This document shows positions 1-9,343 of a stretch of DNA of 64,000 nt, in pieces (the first letter of the stretch is position 1; the number at the start of each line of letters is the position of its first letter). Below the pieces are notes generated by a model that saw nothing but the letters and a program-made list of their open reading frames with translations, made no database searches and was not told where the DNA came from. Made by a program: the position numbers and the translations under genes. Source of the stretch: Halomonas dongshanensis (GTDB lineage Bacteria; Pseudomonadota; Gammaproteobacteria; Pseudomonadales; Halomonadaceae); NCBI RefSeq assembly GCF_024790395.1, contig NZ_JAJISC010000005.1, forward strand, positions 186,001 to 250,000, given 5' to 3'.

Positions 1-1
1 C

Positions 2-787
2 GATCTGGACCCCGTCGTCCACGTTCCCGCGTCCGCTCACCTGGTCGAAGACACCACGCTGTGCACTGCGCTCTCTCAAGATGGCGTCAAGGTAGCCACC
101 GTCGAGCACCTCATGTCCGCTTTCGCCGGCCTGGGTATCGATAACGCTTACGTCGATCTTAGCGCGCCCGAAGTGCCGATCATGGATGGCAGTGCTAGCC
201 CCTTCGTCTTTTTGATCCAGTCGGCGGGTATCCTCGAGCAGGAGGCGGCCAAGAAGTTTATCCGTATCAAGCGTGCGGTAACCGTGGTCGAGGGTGACAA
301 AGAAGCGGTGTTTTTGCCCCATCAGGGCTTCAAAGTGTCGTTTTCGATCGATTTCGATCACCCGGTATTCGAACAGCAGAAGCAGACCGCGCTGATCGAT
401 TTTTCGACCACCTCCTTCGTCAAGGAAGTGTCGCGCGCGCGTACCTTCGGTTTCATGCGCGATATCGAGTACCTGCGCTCCAATAACTTGGCGCTCGGTG
501 GCAGTCTGGATAACGCCATCGTAGTCGACGACTACCGTATCGTTAACGAAGGTGGTCTGCGCTACGAAGACGAGTTCGTCAAACACAAGGTGCTCGATGC
601 TATTGGTGACCTCTACCAGCTTGGCCATAGCTTGATCGGTGAGTTCCGTGGAGTGAAGTCAGGACACGCGCTGAATAACCGCCTGTGTCGCGAACTGCTC
701 GCCCAGCCTGATGCCTTCGAGATCGTCACCTTCGAAGGTGAGCGCGCCGTCGCCCCGATCTCTTACGCGGCCACTGCCACGGCGTGA
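2..787 (+). CDS. lpxC: UDP-3-O-acyl-N-acetylglucosamine deacetylase LpxC (5' truncated)
   Basis: LpxC is the zinc deacetylase that commits UDP-3-O-acyl-GlcNAc to lipid A synthesis in the cytoplasm. The reading frame is open from the first bases of the window, so the N-terminus lies outside; 261 residues are visible. Family signatures are present: VEHLMSA with a zinc histidine, [11 protein letters not shown] with the other two zinc ligands (Asp and His), and [10 protein letters not shown] near the C-terminus with the catalytic histidine. The gene ends before a strong palindromic terminator shared with the convergent dciA-like gene. Neighbours (dciA, secA, argJ) match the lpxC-secA order of Pseudomonas-type genomes. 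Identification is secure. Confidence 0.97.
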   Translation, partial: DLDPVVHVPASAHLVEDTTLCTALSQDGVKVATVEHLMSAFAGLGIDNAYVDLSAPEVPIMDGSASPFVFLIQSAGILEQEAAKKFIRIKRAVTVVEGDKEAVFLPHQGFKVSFSIDFDHPVFEQQKQTALIDFSTTSFVKEVSRARTFGFMRDIEYLRSNNLALGGSLDNAIVVDDYRIVNEGGLRYEDEFVKHKVLDAIGDLYQLGHSLIGEFRGVKSGHALNNRLCRELLAQPDAFEIVTFEGERAVAPISYAATATA

Positions 788-831
788 CCATCGACGCAGT
801 CTAGCTAATTGCCTTGATTTAGAACCTTTTG

Positions 832-857
832 AAAAAGCACCGCATGCGGTGCTTTTT
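832..857. terminator. Bidirectional intrinsic terminator, lpxC / dciA-like
   Basis: This is a perfect 26-base palindrome: five A, a GC-rich core GCACCGCATGCGGTGC, and five T. It forms a hairpin with a U-tract in both directions and lies between the convergent lpxC and dciA-like genes. Confidence 0.9.
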
Positions 858-903
858 CTATTACGCTTTATTGGTTTTTATCCCTCACCCCCTCACTTGA
901 AGC

Positions 904-1386
904 CTAATCCTCGGTTTTTTTTGCATGGGAGGCGAGGCGTTGGAGTGCGCGTTTGAGAGCCGGATCGTCGGTGTCGCTGGCGCACTCTGCCAGAGTCTGG
1001 CCTGCCTGGGAGGAGAGCGTGCGTGTCACCTTGGGTGGTGTTTTGACGGGGCGGACGGGGCGCACCTTGAAGGTCAGCCCCTCGAGGCGCTCAAAGCCCG
1101 GCAGCTGGTGCAACAAGCCCAAAAGCCGTGGCTGCTCGAAGCGTAGCCAGGTCACCCAACTGGCTTGGTTGCTGATGATGGTCAGTCGTCCACTATGAAA
1201 GCCGCCTACATGGACGTACTCACGCATCTGTTCGGGCAGGTGAGCGCGCAAGTGCTGCTGAGCCTGCTCGATCAGTCGCGACTGACGCATCAAAAGTCCC
1301 ACGCCTTCACGCGTGTTTGGGCCTGCCGATGCGTTGAGCAGACGGGCAATGGGCTGGGCGCGCGAACGCTTAACCTTTATACTCAT
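904..1386 (-). CDS. DUF721 (DciA-like) protein
   Basis: A 160-residue protein of the DUF721 family. DciA members act as replicative-helicase (DnaB) operators or loaders in bacteria without DnaC. The family core runs from about residue 22 to 95: a helical stretch with RQSRLIEQAQQHL, then LTIISNQASWVTWLRF and LLGLLHQLPG, the typical Leu/Trp pattern. The C-terminal third is basic and low in complexity. I chose the start MSIKVKRSRAQP; an open frame continues upstream, but that part (Arg/Ala/Cys rich) has no family similarity and would run into the divergent gene's promoter region. It is convergent to lpxC and divergent from the small ORF before secA. Family call is firm; the helicase-loading role is by homology. 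Confidence 0.82.
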   Translation of the reverse strand: MSIKVKRSRAQPIARLLNASAGPNTREGVGLLMRQSRLIEQAQQHLRAHLPEQMREYVHVGGFHSGRLTIISNQASWVTWLRFEQPRLLGLLHQLPGFERLEGLTFKVRPVRPVKTPPKVTRTLSSQAGQTLAECASDTDDPALKRALQRLASHAKKTED

Positions 1387-1493
1387 GCACCTGATTCCTA
1401 CGCTGTTTCCAACAGCCGCTGCGAATAGCGCCGCCGCGCAGAGAGTGCGCGCGCGTCCACGCCAGATTAACACGCCAGGAGCTTGCCGACAGT

Positions 1494-1853
1494 ATGTCAT
1501 CCGCCGACCTCATCCTACCTCGCTGTGAGCGGCGCGCGCGCCGTCATGGGCGAGCGCGCTGGTGGTTTGCGGGGCTCTTGGTCGGCTGCCTGCTTCCCGC
1601 TGGGTTAAGCGGAATCGACACTCTGCGAGGCAGCGAGCGTGTCGCTAGCGTTTATCTGTGGATGCCGGCGCTTTTACGCGTTCAGCAGTGGGTGGCCAAG
1701 CGCCAACGTATTCTGGCACGGCGCCCGCGTCGTCGGCATCCTGTTAGGCGCGTGAAAGCGCATTTGCCTGCGCTTCGGCCACTGCTCAAAGTCGCCGATC
1801 TCGATGTGCTCACCTTGCGTGGACCGCCCTGTGCCCCAACCTCTACGTCATAG
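1494..1853 (+). CDS. Small secreted Arg-rich protein in secM position; candidate translation-arrest peptide
   Basis: A 119-residue ORF directly upstream of secA on the same strand, where secM sits in E. coli. I see no sequence similarity to SecM. The N-terminus has a long basic region (residues 1-22, about eight arginines) followed by a hydrophobic stretch WWFAGLLVGCLLPAGLSG (23-40), so it looks like a signal sequence with an extended n-region, as SecM has. The middle is very arginine-rich. The C-terminus holds R109-G110-P111-P112-C-A-P, seven residues before the stop, comparable with the SecM RAGP and the RAPP-type arrest motifs. The last codons can pair with the secA initiation region (see 1835-1910). 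Shine-Dalgarno is weak (AGGAG, long spacing). It could instead be a plain membrane or periplasmic hypothetical; coding status is probable, not proven. Confidence 0.6.
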   Translation: MSSADLILPRCERRARRHGRARWWFAGLLVGCLLPAGLSGIDTLRGSERVASVYLWMPALLRVQQWVAKRQRILARRPRRRHPVRRVKAHLPALRPLLKVADLDVLTLRGPPCAPTSTS

Positions 1854-1910
1854 CCATTATTTATTCAGATGAATGAGACGATTCGTTCGGGTCGCTCGTA
1901 GACAGTTGGG
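1835..1910 (+). promoter_or_regulatory. Possible RNA hairpin covering the secA ribosome-binding region
   Basis: CCCAAC (1835-1840) and CTACG (1843-1847), inside the last codons of the upstream ORF, are complementary to GTTGGG (1905-1910) and CGTAG (1897-1901), just before the secA ATG at 1917. The two paired blocks are separated by a small internal loop (CT against ACA). Inside, GAG-A-CGA (1875-1881) can pair with TCGCTC (1892-1897), though this shares a base with the outer stem. The 3' arm contains the only plausible Shine-Dalgarno for secA. Structure is inferred by eye only. Confidence 0.45.
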
Positions 1911-1916
1911 ATTTTC

Positions 1917-4649
1917 ATGATCAATAGTTTGTTGCGTAAAGTCGTCGGCTCCAAGAACGATCGCGAAGTCAAACGGATGCACAAGAGCGTCCAGCATATC
2001 AACGCGCTGGAACCCGAGTTCGAGGCAATGAGCGATGCCGAGCTCCAAGGGCAAACGGCCGCTCTGCGCCAACGCCTGGAGCAGGGAGAATCGCTGGATA
2101 GCCTGCTGCCAAGCGCCTTTGCCGTCGTCCGCGAAGCGGGCAAACGCATCATGGGTATGCGTCATTTCGACGTGCAGATGATCGGTGGCATGACGCTCAA
2201 CCGTGGTCGCATCGCCGAGATGAAGACTGGCGAGGGCAAGACCCTGGTAGCGACGTTGGCGGTCTACCTCAATGCGCTACCCGGTAAGGGTGTGCATGTC
2301 ATCACCGTCAACGACTATCTGGCGCGCCGGGATGCCGAATGGATGCGCCCGCTGTACGAATTTCTTGGCCTCAGCATCGGTGTCATCTTCGCTGGTCAAA
2401 GCGGTGACGAGAAGCGTCACGCCTACGGCTGTGATATCACTTACGGTACCAACAACGAGTTCGGCTTCGATTACCTGCGCGACAATATGGCCTTCTCGCT
2501 GGAGGACAAGGTTCAGCGCGGGCTGCACTTCGCCATCGTCGACGAGGTCGACTCCATCCTCATCGATGAAGCACGTACACCGCTGATCATCTCCGGCGCC
2601 GTTGACGATAACACCGAGATGTACGGTGTCGTCGATCGCTTGGCCCGCCAGCTAGAGCGCGGTGAAGTATCGGAGGACGACGAAGCGGTCGTCAGCGGGG
2701 ATTTCATCCTCGACGAGAAGCAAAAGCAGGTCGAACTCACCGAGCAAGGGCATAACCGCGTCGAAGAGCTGATGCGCAGCCAAGGACTTTTGAGCGAAGG
2801 CGACTCGCTCTACGCCGCACAGAACCTGGGTCTTTTGCAGCACATGCACTCGGCGCTACGCGCGCACCACCTGTATCACCGCGATGTCGACTATATCGTT
2901 GCCGACAATCAGGTGGTGATCGTCGATGAACATACCGGGCGTACCATGCCGGGTCGGCGTTGGTCAGAGGGCTTACACCAAGCGGTGGAGGCCAAAGAGG
3001 GCGTCACGGTGCAGCGTGAAAGCCAAACGCTGGCATCGACAACCTTCCAGAACTATTTCCGTCTCTACGAAAAACTCTCGGGCATGACCGGCACTGCCGA
3101 TACCGAAGCCTTCGAGTTTCGTCAGATCTACGGCCTGGACGTCGTAGTCATTCCGACCAATCGCCCGCTCGCGCGTAAGGACTTGAACGATCTGGTCTAT
3201 CTCAGCGCCGAGGAGAAATTCGAGGCGATCATCAAAGACGTCAAAGCCGAAACCGAAGCCGGGCGCCCAGTGCTGGTGGGTACCGCCTCGATCGAGACGT
3301 CCGAGTATTTGGCGCGACTGATGCGCGATGCCGGGCTCAATTTCAATGTGCTCAACGCTAAACAACACCAGAGCGAAGCCGAGATCATCGCACAGGCCGG
3401 GCGCCCAGGTGCGATCACTATCGCGACCAATATGGCCGGCCGCGGCACCGACATCATGCTTGGTGGTAACTGGGAGGCCGAGGCCGCCAAGTTGAGCAAT
3501 CCTACCCAAGAGCAGATCGATGCCCTCAAAGCCGAGTGGAAGACGCGCCACGACGCCGTGCTCGAAGCGGGCGGGCTTCACGTCATCGGCTCCGAGCGCC
3601 ACGAGTCGCGGCGTATCGATAACCAGTTGCGCGGCCGCGCCGGGCGCCAGGGCGATCCAGGCTCCACGCGCTTCTTCCTGTCGCTGGAAGATGGCCTGAT
3701 GCGCCTCTTCGGTTCCGATCGGGTCAAGCGCCTGATGCAGGCGCTGGGACTCGAACGTGGCGAAGCCATCGAGCACAAGATGGTTTCCAACGCCGTCGAG
3801 CGGGCGCAGAAGAAGGTCGAAGGGCGTAACTTCGACATCCGCAAGCAGCTTCTTGAGTACGACGACGTCGCCAACGACCAACGCCGGGTGATCTACGAGC
3901 AGCGCAATGAGATCCTCGCGGCCGATAACGTTTCCGACGCCGTCTTGGGCATTCGTGAAGAGGTGATGGATGACGCCATCAGTGCCTTCGTGCCGCCGCA
4001 AAGCCTGGCCGAGCAGTGGGATTTGCCGGGACTTGAAGCGCACCTCAAGAGCGAGTTCAACCTCACTGCTCCCGTGGTAGAGTGGGCCGAAGAGGATCAA
4101 CGCTTTAGCGAAGAGAAGCTGCGCGAGCGTCTGCAGGAGATGCACCGCGAGGCCTACGCAGCCAAGGTTGCTGCGGTGGGTGAGATGCTGATTCGTCGCT
4201 TTGAAAAGCAGGTCATGCTGCAAGTGCTCGATACGCGTTGGAAAGAGCACCTACAGTCGATGGATCACCTGCGTCGCGGCATCCACCTGCGTGGCTATGC
4301 TCAGAAGAATCCCAAGCAGGAGTACAAGCGCGAGTCCTTCGAGCTGTTCCAGCACCTGCTGACCAACATCAAGGCCGACGTCACGCGTATTCTGAGCCAT
4401 GTTCAGGTGCGCCAGCCCGAGGAAGTCGACGCCCTGGAGCGCACGCGACGTGAATCCCTCGAGCGTGAAAAAGCCGCTGCGGCGAGCCGCCACGACGATC
4501 CTGACGCGGCGCCTAGCGATGAAACGGCAGCTGCCGACGCGCCCGAGGCGCGCCCGGTGCGTCGCGACGGACGTAAGATCGGCCGTAACGATCCCTGCTT
4601 CTGTGGGTCGGGCAAGAAGTACAAGCAGTGCTGTGGCAAACTTGACTGA
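1917..4649 (+). CDS. secA: Preprotein translocase ATPase SecA
   Basis: SecA is the cytoplasmic/peripheral-membrane motor that pushes preproteins through SecYEG. The 910-residue product is of normal length for the family. It shows Walker A in MKTGEGKT (about 103-109), the [15 protein letters not shown]alker B/helicase motif, the GTASIE and NMAGRGTDI motifs of the second helicase domain, and the C-terminal SecB/zinc-binding tail with C894-x-C896 and C905-C906. The start is fixed by [14 protein letters not shown], typical of gammaproteobacterial SecA. There is no strong Shine-Dalgarno, only GTTGGGA, which may be sequestered in an RNA hairpin. The gene follows the candidate arrest ORF with a 63-base gap and precedes argJ by 45 bases. 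Confidence 0.99.
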   Translation: MINSLLRKVVGSKNDREVKRMHKSVQHINALEPEFEAMSDAELQGQTAALRQRLEQGESLDSLLPSAFAVVREAGKRIMGMRHFDVQMIGGMTLNRGRIAEMKTGEGKTLVATLAVYLNALPGKGVHVITVNDYLARRDAEWMRPLYEFLGLSIGVIFAGQSGDEKRHAYGCDITYGTNNEFGFDYLRDNMAFSLEDKVQRGLHFAIVDEVDSILIDEARTPLIISGAVDDNTEMYGVVDRLARQLERGEVSEDDEAVVSGDFILDEKQKQVELTEQGHNRVEELMRSQGLLSEGDSLYAAQNLGLLQHMHSALRAHHLYHRDVDYIVADNQVVIVDEHTGRTMPGRRWSEGLHQAVEAKEGVTVQRESQTLASTTFQNYFRLYEKLSGMTGTADTEAFEFRQIYGLDVVVIPTNRPLARKDLNDLVYLSAEEKFEAIIKDVKAETEAGRPVLVGTASIETSEYLARLMRDAGLNFNVLNAKQHQSEAEIIAQAGRPGAITIATNMAGRGTDIMLGGNWEAEAAKLSNPTQEQIDALKAEWKTRHDAVLEAGGLHVIGSERHESRRIDNQLRGRAGRQGDPGSTRFFLSLEDGLMRLFGSDRVKRLMQALGLERGEAIEHKMVSNAVERAQKKVEGRNFDIRKQLLEYDDVANDQRRVIYEQRNEILAADNVSDAVLGIREEVMDDAISAFVPPQSLAEQWDLPGLEAHLKSEFNLTAPVVEWAEEDQRFSEEKLRERLQEMHREAYAAKVAAVGEMLIRRFEKQVMLQVLDTRWKEHLQSMDHLRRGIHLRGYAQKNPKQEYKRESFELFQHLLTNIKADVTRILSHVQVRQPEEVDALERTRRESLEREKAAAASRHDDPDAAPSDETAAADAPEARPVRRDGRKIGRNDPCFCGSGKKYKQCCGKLD

Positions 4650-4694
4650 TATCACCCTGGCCGCCACGTGCGGCCCTTTCGCGAGGAGTTTTAC

Positions 4695-5924
4695 ATGGCG
4701 GTAGGGCAGGTTCCATTCCCCGATATGCCGATGCTCGATGGTGTGCGTCTAGGTACGGCCATGGCAGGCATCAAAAAGCCGAGCCGCCGCGATCTGGTGG
4801 TGATCGAGCTGCCCGAGAGCGCAACGGTGTCGGGCGTGTTTACGCGCAATGCCTTTTGCGCGGCGCCGGTGAGCGTGGCCAAGGCGCATATGGCGGCCTG
4901 CCGCGCCGAAGGGCGCTCGCCGCGCTACTGGCTGATCAACACTGGTAATGCCAATGCGGGGACGGGCGAAGCCGGGCTGGTCGATGCCCGCGAAAGCTGT
5001 CGCGTGCTCGCCGAGGCAGTCGGGGTAGAGGCCAGCTCTGTGCTGCCGTTCTCCACCGGGGTGATCGGTGAGCCGCTGCCGATGGCGCGCTTGAGCGCCG
5101 GAATTTCGCCCGCGCTCGACGCTCGTGAGGCAACCAGCCAAGCGTGGCAGCAGGCGGGTGAGGGTATTCTCACCACCGATACTCGGGCCAAGGGCGCAAG
5201 TGTGACGCTTGAAATTGGTGGCGAGCAAGTCGTGATCAACGGCATAACCAAGGGCTCGGGCATGATCAAGCCCAACATGGCCACCATGCTCGGGTTCGTG
5301 GTGACCAGTGCCACCGTCGAGCAGGCACTGCTCGACCAATTGCTGCGCGAGACAGTCGACGCCTCGTTCAACTGCATCACCGTGGATAGCGACACCTCGA
5401 CCAACGATGCCTGTATGCTGGCGGCAACGGGCCGAGGCCCTCGCATCGAGAGCGAGGCCGATATCGCACGCTTTCGTGACGCCCTGCAAGACGTCATGAC
5501 GGCGCTGGCTCAAATGATCATCCGCGATGGCGAAGGGGCGACGAAGTTCGTCACCTTGGCGGTCAGCGGCGCCCAGAGCCGGGCCGAAGCGCTGGACGTT
5601 GCCTTCACCGTGGCGCATTCGCCCCTGGTCAAGACCGCGCTCTACGCCTCGGACGCCAATTGGGGGCGTATTCTCGCCGCCGTAGGCCGCGCGCCGGTGA
5701 CCGACTTCGACGTCAACCGCATCGTTATCGATCTGGGCGACGTTCGCCTGGTCGAGCACGGCGGACGAGCGGCGAGTTATACCGAAGCCGCGGGAAGCTC
5801 GGTGATGGCCAAGGAGGAGATTACCATCGCGATCAACCTCGGCCGCGGTGAGGCCGAGGCAACGGTGTGGACCTCGGATCTCTCCCATGACTATGTATCG
5901 ATCAACGCCGACTACCGCAGCTAA
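4695..5924 (+). CDS. argJ: Bifunctional ornithine acetyltransferase / N-acetylglutamate synthase ArgJ
   Basis: ArgJ recycles the acetyl group between N-acetylornithine and glutamate in arginine synthesis. The 409-residue proenzyme carries the autoprocessing site NMATML, where the chain cuts itself between A196 and T197 and the new N-terminal threonine becomes the nucleophile. TGNANAGTG and the C-terminal DLSHDYVSINADYRS are family hallmarks. I chose the ATG at 4695 (MAVGQVPFPDMP) because AGGAG lies nine bases upstream; an earlier in-frame ATG adds nine residues with no similarity. Whether it is mono- or bifunctional cannot be read from sequence alone. Confidence 0.96.
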   Translation: MAVGQVPFPDMPMLDGVRLGTAMAGIKKPSRRDLVVIELPESATVSGVFTRNAFCAAPVSVAKAHMAACRAEGRSPRYWLINTGNANAGTGEAGLVDARESCRVLAEAVGVEASSVLPFSTGVIGEPLPMARLSAGISPALDAREATSQAWQQAGEGILTTDTRAKGASVTLEIGGEQVVINGITKGSGMIKPNMATMLGFVVTSATVEQALLDQLLRETVDASFNCITVDSDTSTNDACMLAATGRGPRIESEADIARFRDALQDVMTALAQMIIRDGEGATKFVTLAVSGAQSRAEALDVAFTVAHSPLVKTALYASDANWGRILAAVGRAPVTDFDVNRIVIDLGDVRLVEHGGRAASYTEAAGSSVMAKEEITIAINLGRGEAEATVWTSDLSHDYVSINADYRS

Positions 5925-5996
5925 GCGTTCGAAATAAACACGCTTCGAACGTCGAGCGAAGTCGCGCTCCAGGTCTTCTGGCCTGGAGGCTAAACA

Positions 5997-6965
5997 GTGG
6001 ATAACGTAATGAGTGTAAAGGTAAAACGACGCGTTCACGTCGCGGCGGCGGCGATGATCAATGCCGACCGTAAGGAAGTTCTCATCGCCAGGCGTCCCTC
6101 GAACGTCGATCAAGGCGGGCTGTGGGAGTTTCCGGGTGGCAAGCTCGCGCCCTACGAAACCGGGCTGGAAGGTCTCAAGCGTGAGCTTCACGAAGAGCTT
6201 GGCGTGGAGATCACCCGTGCGCAGCCCTTGATTCGCGTACATCACGAGTATCCGGACAAGCATATCCTGCTCGACGTGTGGCAGGTGCACGACTATGCCG
6301 GTGAGCCCTTTGGACGTGAAGGTCAGGCGGTGCGCTGGGTGCCGATGGAGGAGCTGGTCAACTACCCCTTCCCGGCGGCTAACCTACCCATTCTGCGGGC
6401 GGTCATGCTGCCCACCGAGTACCTCATCACAGCCGAAGAGGACGACGAAGCCCGCTTCGATACACGGCTTGAGCGTGCGCTGAAGGAAGATGGCGTGCGC
6501 CTAGTGCAGCTACGCGCCAAGACGCTCGATGAGAGCGCCTATGTCGAGCGCGCCCAGCGTGCGTTGGCGCTGTGCCGTCAGTATGACGCGCGGCTGCTGC
6601 TCAACGGTGAGCCGAGCCTGCTCGATGCAGTCGATGCCGACGGTATCCACCTTACCAGCGAGCGGCTGATGCAGCTCGAGCGCCGCCCCATTGCCCAAGG
6701 CAAGTGGCTCTCCGCCTCCACTCACGACAAGGCCCAGCTCGATCAGGCCGCTCTGGTGGGCTGCGACTTCGTCACGCTGTCGCCGCTGCGCACGACGCCT
6801 TCTCACCCTGAAGTCGCGCCTATGGGCTGGCACGATTTCCAGCAGCTGGTCGAGCGCGCTGGCATGCCGGTCTTCGCCCTGGGCGGCATGACTCGCTTCG
6901 ACGCCAACCACGCCCGCGCCGTTGGCGCCCAGGGCATCGCCTCGATTCGCGATTTCTGGAAGTAA
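5997..6965 (+). CDS. Nudix hydrolase - ThiE-like fusion protein (MutT family)
   Basis: A two-domain protein of 322 residues. Residues 10-140 form a MutT-like Nudix domain with a complete Nudix box (G48 x5 E54 x7 R62-E-L-x-E66-E-L-G-V70). Residues about 150-318 resemble thiamine phosphate synthase/TenI: VRLVQLRAKTLDE, DGIHLTSERLM, SASTHDKAQLDQA, VTLSPLRTTPSHP, VFALGGM. The first half should hydrolyse oxidised nucleotides such as 8-oxo-dGTP. The ThiE-like half has lost some usual catalytic wording (the family motif G.S.H becomes SASTHD), so its activity is uncertain. The GTG start is supported by GGAGG seven bases upstream. This fusion after argJ/secA is also known from Pseudomonas. Confidence 0.9.
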   Translation: MDNVMSVKVKRRVHVAAAAMINADRKEVLIARRPSNVDQGGLWEFPGGKLAPYETGLEGLKRELHEELGVEITRAQPLIRVHHEYPDKHILLDVWQVHDYAGEPFGREGQAVRWVPMEELVNYPFPAANLPILRAVMLPTEYLITAEEDDEARFDTRLERALKEDGVRLVQLRAKTLDESAYVERAQRALALCRQYDARLLLNGEPSLLDAVDADGIHLTSERLMQLERRPIAQGKWLSASTHDKAQLDQAALVGCDFVTLSPLRTTPSHPEVAPMGWHDFQQLVERAGMPVFALGGMTRFDANHARAVGAQGIASIRDFWK

Positions 6966-6998
6966 AGCGCTAGCGCACCACTCGCTAGTTCTACCAAT

Positions 6999-7036
6999 GC
7001 AAACGCCTGCTCGATGTGCAGGCGTTTGCGTTTCTA
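6999..7036 (+). terminator. Intrinsic terminator after Nudix-ThiE gene
   Basis: A 12-bp stem GCAAACGCCTGC with loop TCGATGT and a perfectly matched 3' arm, followed by GTTTCTAT. It lies between this gene and the convergent aguB and could serve both. Confidence 0.8.
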
Positions 7037-7071
7037 TATCCCGTTTTCAATAGCTAGTTTCAATGCCTAGC

Positions 7072-7995
7072 TCAATCCCGATAGCGTCGGGTCAAGTCGC
7101 CGTAGGCGTCGATGCGGCGGTCGCGCAGGTAGGGCCAGATGCGGCGGGTGTGTTCGCCGCGGGCCATGTCGAGGGTGACGACCAACTGCTGTTCGCTCGC
7201 CGCGTCGGCATGGGCGAGTAGCTCTCCTTGCGGGCCGCAGACGAAGCTGCCGCCCCAGAAGTCGATGCCGCCGCCGACGCCGGAGTGGTCGGGCTCGAAG
7301 CCAACGCGGTTGGCAACCAAGACCGGCAGACCGTTGGCAACACCGTGGGCGCGCTGAATGAGCGTCCAGGCGTCTTTCTGACGCGTCTTCTCTGCGTCGC
7401 TGTCGCTTGGGTCCCAGCCGATGGCGGTGGGGTAGAGCAAAAGCTCCGCCCCGGCTAGCGCCATCAACCGTGCGGCCTCGGGGTACCACTGATCCCAGCA
7501 GACCAGGATGCCCAGGCGTCCAACGGAGGTGTCGATGGGGGTAAAGCCTTCTTTGCGCTCGGCGTCGGCATCACCCGGGGTGAAGTAGAACTTTTCGTAG
7601 AAGCCCGGATCGTCCGGAATGTGCATCTTACGATAGTGACCAATGCGGCCCTGATCGCCATCGTAGACCACGGCCGTATTGTGGTAGAGCCCAGGGGCGC
7701 GACGCTCGAAGAGCGAGCCGACCAGCACGATATCGAGCTCGCGCGCCAGGACTTCGAGGTGGCGCCCGGTGGGGCCATCCAGCGGTTCGGCAAGATCGAA
7801 CAGCGCCGGGTCTTCGTATTGGCAGAAGTAGTGGGTGGCGTGAAGCTCTTGCAGCAGCACGAGCTTGGCGCCTTGCGCGGCCGCAGCGCGAACCCCCGCT
7901 TCGCTGGCGGCAAGGCTCTTGGCCTTATCGGGCCAAGCTGGTTGTTGTACGACGGCGACGGTCAGCGTCTTGGGCGTGGCGAGCGTTTCGGACAT
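7072..7995 (-). CDS. aguB: N-carbamoylputrescine amidase
   Basis: A nitrilase-superfamily amidohydrolase of 307 residues that converts N-carbamoylputrescine to putrescine, CO2 and ammonia. The catalytic triad is visible: E50 in LVLLQELHATHYFCQ, K123 in YRKMHIPDDPGFYEKFYF and C166 in LGILVCWDQWYPEAARL. The HATHYFCQ and KMHIPDDPGFYEK wording is specific to AguB rather than to generic nitrilases. It lies 12 bases downstream of aguA, so the two should be co-transcribed and complete the agmatine route to putrescine. Confidence 0.95.
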   Translation of the reverse strand: MSETLATPKTLTVAVVQQPAWPDKAKSLAASEAGVRAAAAQGAKLVLLQELHATHYFCQYEDPALFDLAEPLDGPTGRHLEVLARELDIVLVGSLFERRAPGLYHNTAVVYDGDQGRIGHYRKMHIPDDPGFYEKFYFTPGDADAERKEGFTPIDTSVGRLGILVCWDQWYPEAARLMALAGAELLLYPTAIGWDPSDSDAEKTRQKDAWTLIQRAHGVANGLPVLVANRVGFEPDHSGVGGGIDFWGGSFVCGPQGELLAHADAASEQQLVVTLDMARGEHTRRIWPYLRDRRIDAYGDLTRRYRD

Positions 7996-8007
7996 TGCAT
8001 GCCCTCC

Positions 8008-9078
8008 TCAGGCAGGGGTGGCGAATACGTCGGCGTTGAGCGTGCCTTTGGGCAGCTGCATGGTTAGGCAGTGAAGGCTGCCGTGTTGACGAATCACGCT
8101 GGTGCAGTCGATGGGCACGATGGTGCGATCGGGGAAAGCAGTGGCCAGGGCGTTCAGCGCGGGCAGGTCCGCCGGATCGCCGTAGGTGGGCACCATCACG
8201 GCACCGTTGATGATCAGGAAGTTGGCGTAGGTCGCGGGTAGGCGATGACCATCTTCGGGGTCGAACGCCGCTTGTGGCCAAGGCAGCGGAATCAACCTGT
8301 ACGGCTCGCCGTTGGCCTGGCGAAAGGCTTTGAGCTCTTCTTCCATAGCGCGCAGCGCCGGGTAGTGCGCATCGCTTTCGTCGTCGCAGCGCACGTAGGC
8401 GATGGTGTGGGTATCGCAGAAGCGCGCCAGGGTATCGATATGGCTGTCGGTGTCGTCGCCTTCGAGGTGGCCATTGGCGAGCCATAGAAAGCGTTCGATG
8501 CCGAAGTCGGCGCGCAGCTCGGCTTCGATCTCGGCGCGATTACGCTCGGGATTGCGGTTGGGATTGAGCAGGCAGGCTTCGGTGGTCAACAGCGTGCCTT
8601 GGCCGTCGGTTTCGATGCCGCCACCTTCGAGCACCAACGTGCGTGTTTGCACGGGGCAGGCCCAAACGCCCGCGGCTTCCAAATGTCGCGTGAGCTTGTC
8701 GTCGTTCTGAGCGGGGAACTTGCCGCCCCAGCCGGTAAAGACGTAGTCGAGCAGGGCGGGGTGGTCTTCGCCATCGACCACGCCGAGTGGGCCGTGATCG
8801 CGCGCCCAGGTGTCGTCGGTAGGGGCAACGATGAGCGCCAGTCGCTCGGTGGCAACGCCGTAGGCGGCAAAGGTTGCCGCCAGGCGCCTCTGGGTGGCCT
8901 CATTTTCGACGCTGATTACCACGCGCTGATGGTCGACGCTGGCGAGCACGATGCGTTCGAGCGTTGCTTCGATGCGCGAGAGCATCGCCTTCCAGTCGCC
9001 TTCGGCGCGTGGCCAGGTGAGCTGAACGGCGTCTTGTGGATGCCACTCGGGCAACAGGCGATAAGTCGAGGTAGCCAC
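8008..9078 (-). CDS. aguA: Agmatine deiminase
   Basis: A 356-residue porphyromonas-type peptidylarginine deiminase (PPAD) family protein that converts agmatine to N-carbamoylputrescine. Visible signatures are PEWHPQDAVQLTWP at the N-terminus, TWARDHGP, LVLEGGGIETDGQGTLLTT, NGHLEGDDTDSHIDTLARF and the C-terminal GSLHCLTMQLPKG carrying the catalytic cysteine. First gene of the aguAB pair. The 265-base region upstream, shared with the divergent Lol gene, contains TTGACG (near 9258) but no clear -10, so I list no promoter. Confidence 0.95.
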   Translation of the reverse strand: MATSTYRLLPEWHPQDAVQLTWPRAEGDWKAMLSRIEATLERIVLASVDHQRVVISVENEATQRRLAATFAAYGVATERLALIVAPTDDTWARDHGPLGVVDGEDHPALLDYVFTGWGGKFPAQNDDKLTRHLEAAGVWACPVQTRTLVLEGGGIETDGQGTLLTTEACLLNPNRNPERNRAEIEAELRADFGIERFLWLANGHLEGDDTDSHIDTLARFCDTHTIAYVRCDDESDAHYPALRAMEEELKAFRQANGEPYRLIPLPWPQAAFDPEDGHRLPATYANFLIINGAVMVPTYGDPADLPALNALATAFPDRTIVPIDCTSVIRQHGSLHCLTMQLPKGTLNADVFATPA

Positions 9079-9343
9079 GGGGATGAAAGTCCTCCTGAGG
9101 GCGCGGTGACCAAGCGTCGTAGAGCCTGAGCCACAGAGTAAAAAGTCGGCGCAATGTAGGCGCTGCGCGGCGAAGATGCAACTTATCGAGCACCCTCGAA
9201 GTAACGGCGGCGTCGGTAGGGAACGGTTGCTGTGTATTCTACTCTAAGCGCCGGTTTTAATTGACGGCGGTACCCGTCAGGTTGCACATGCACCCGGTGG
9301 TAAAAAAACGTACCATGAGCGCTTATCGATAAGGAATGACGCC

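Noticed and set aside
2973..4250. Open frame of 425 codons on the minus strand
   Set aside because: Antisense shadow of secA; no motifs, and secA is certain.
4749..6290. Open frame of 513 codons on the minus strand
   Set aside because: Antisense to argJ and the Nudix-ThiE gene; composition rich in Arg/His/Gly/Asp and without family motifs.
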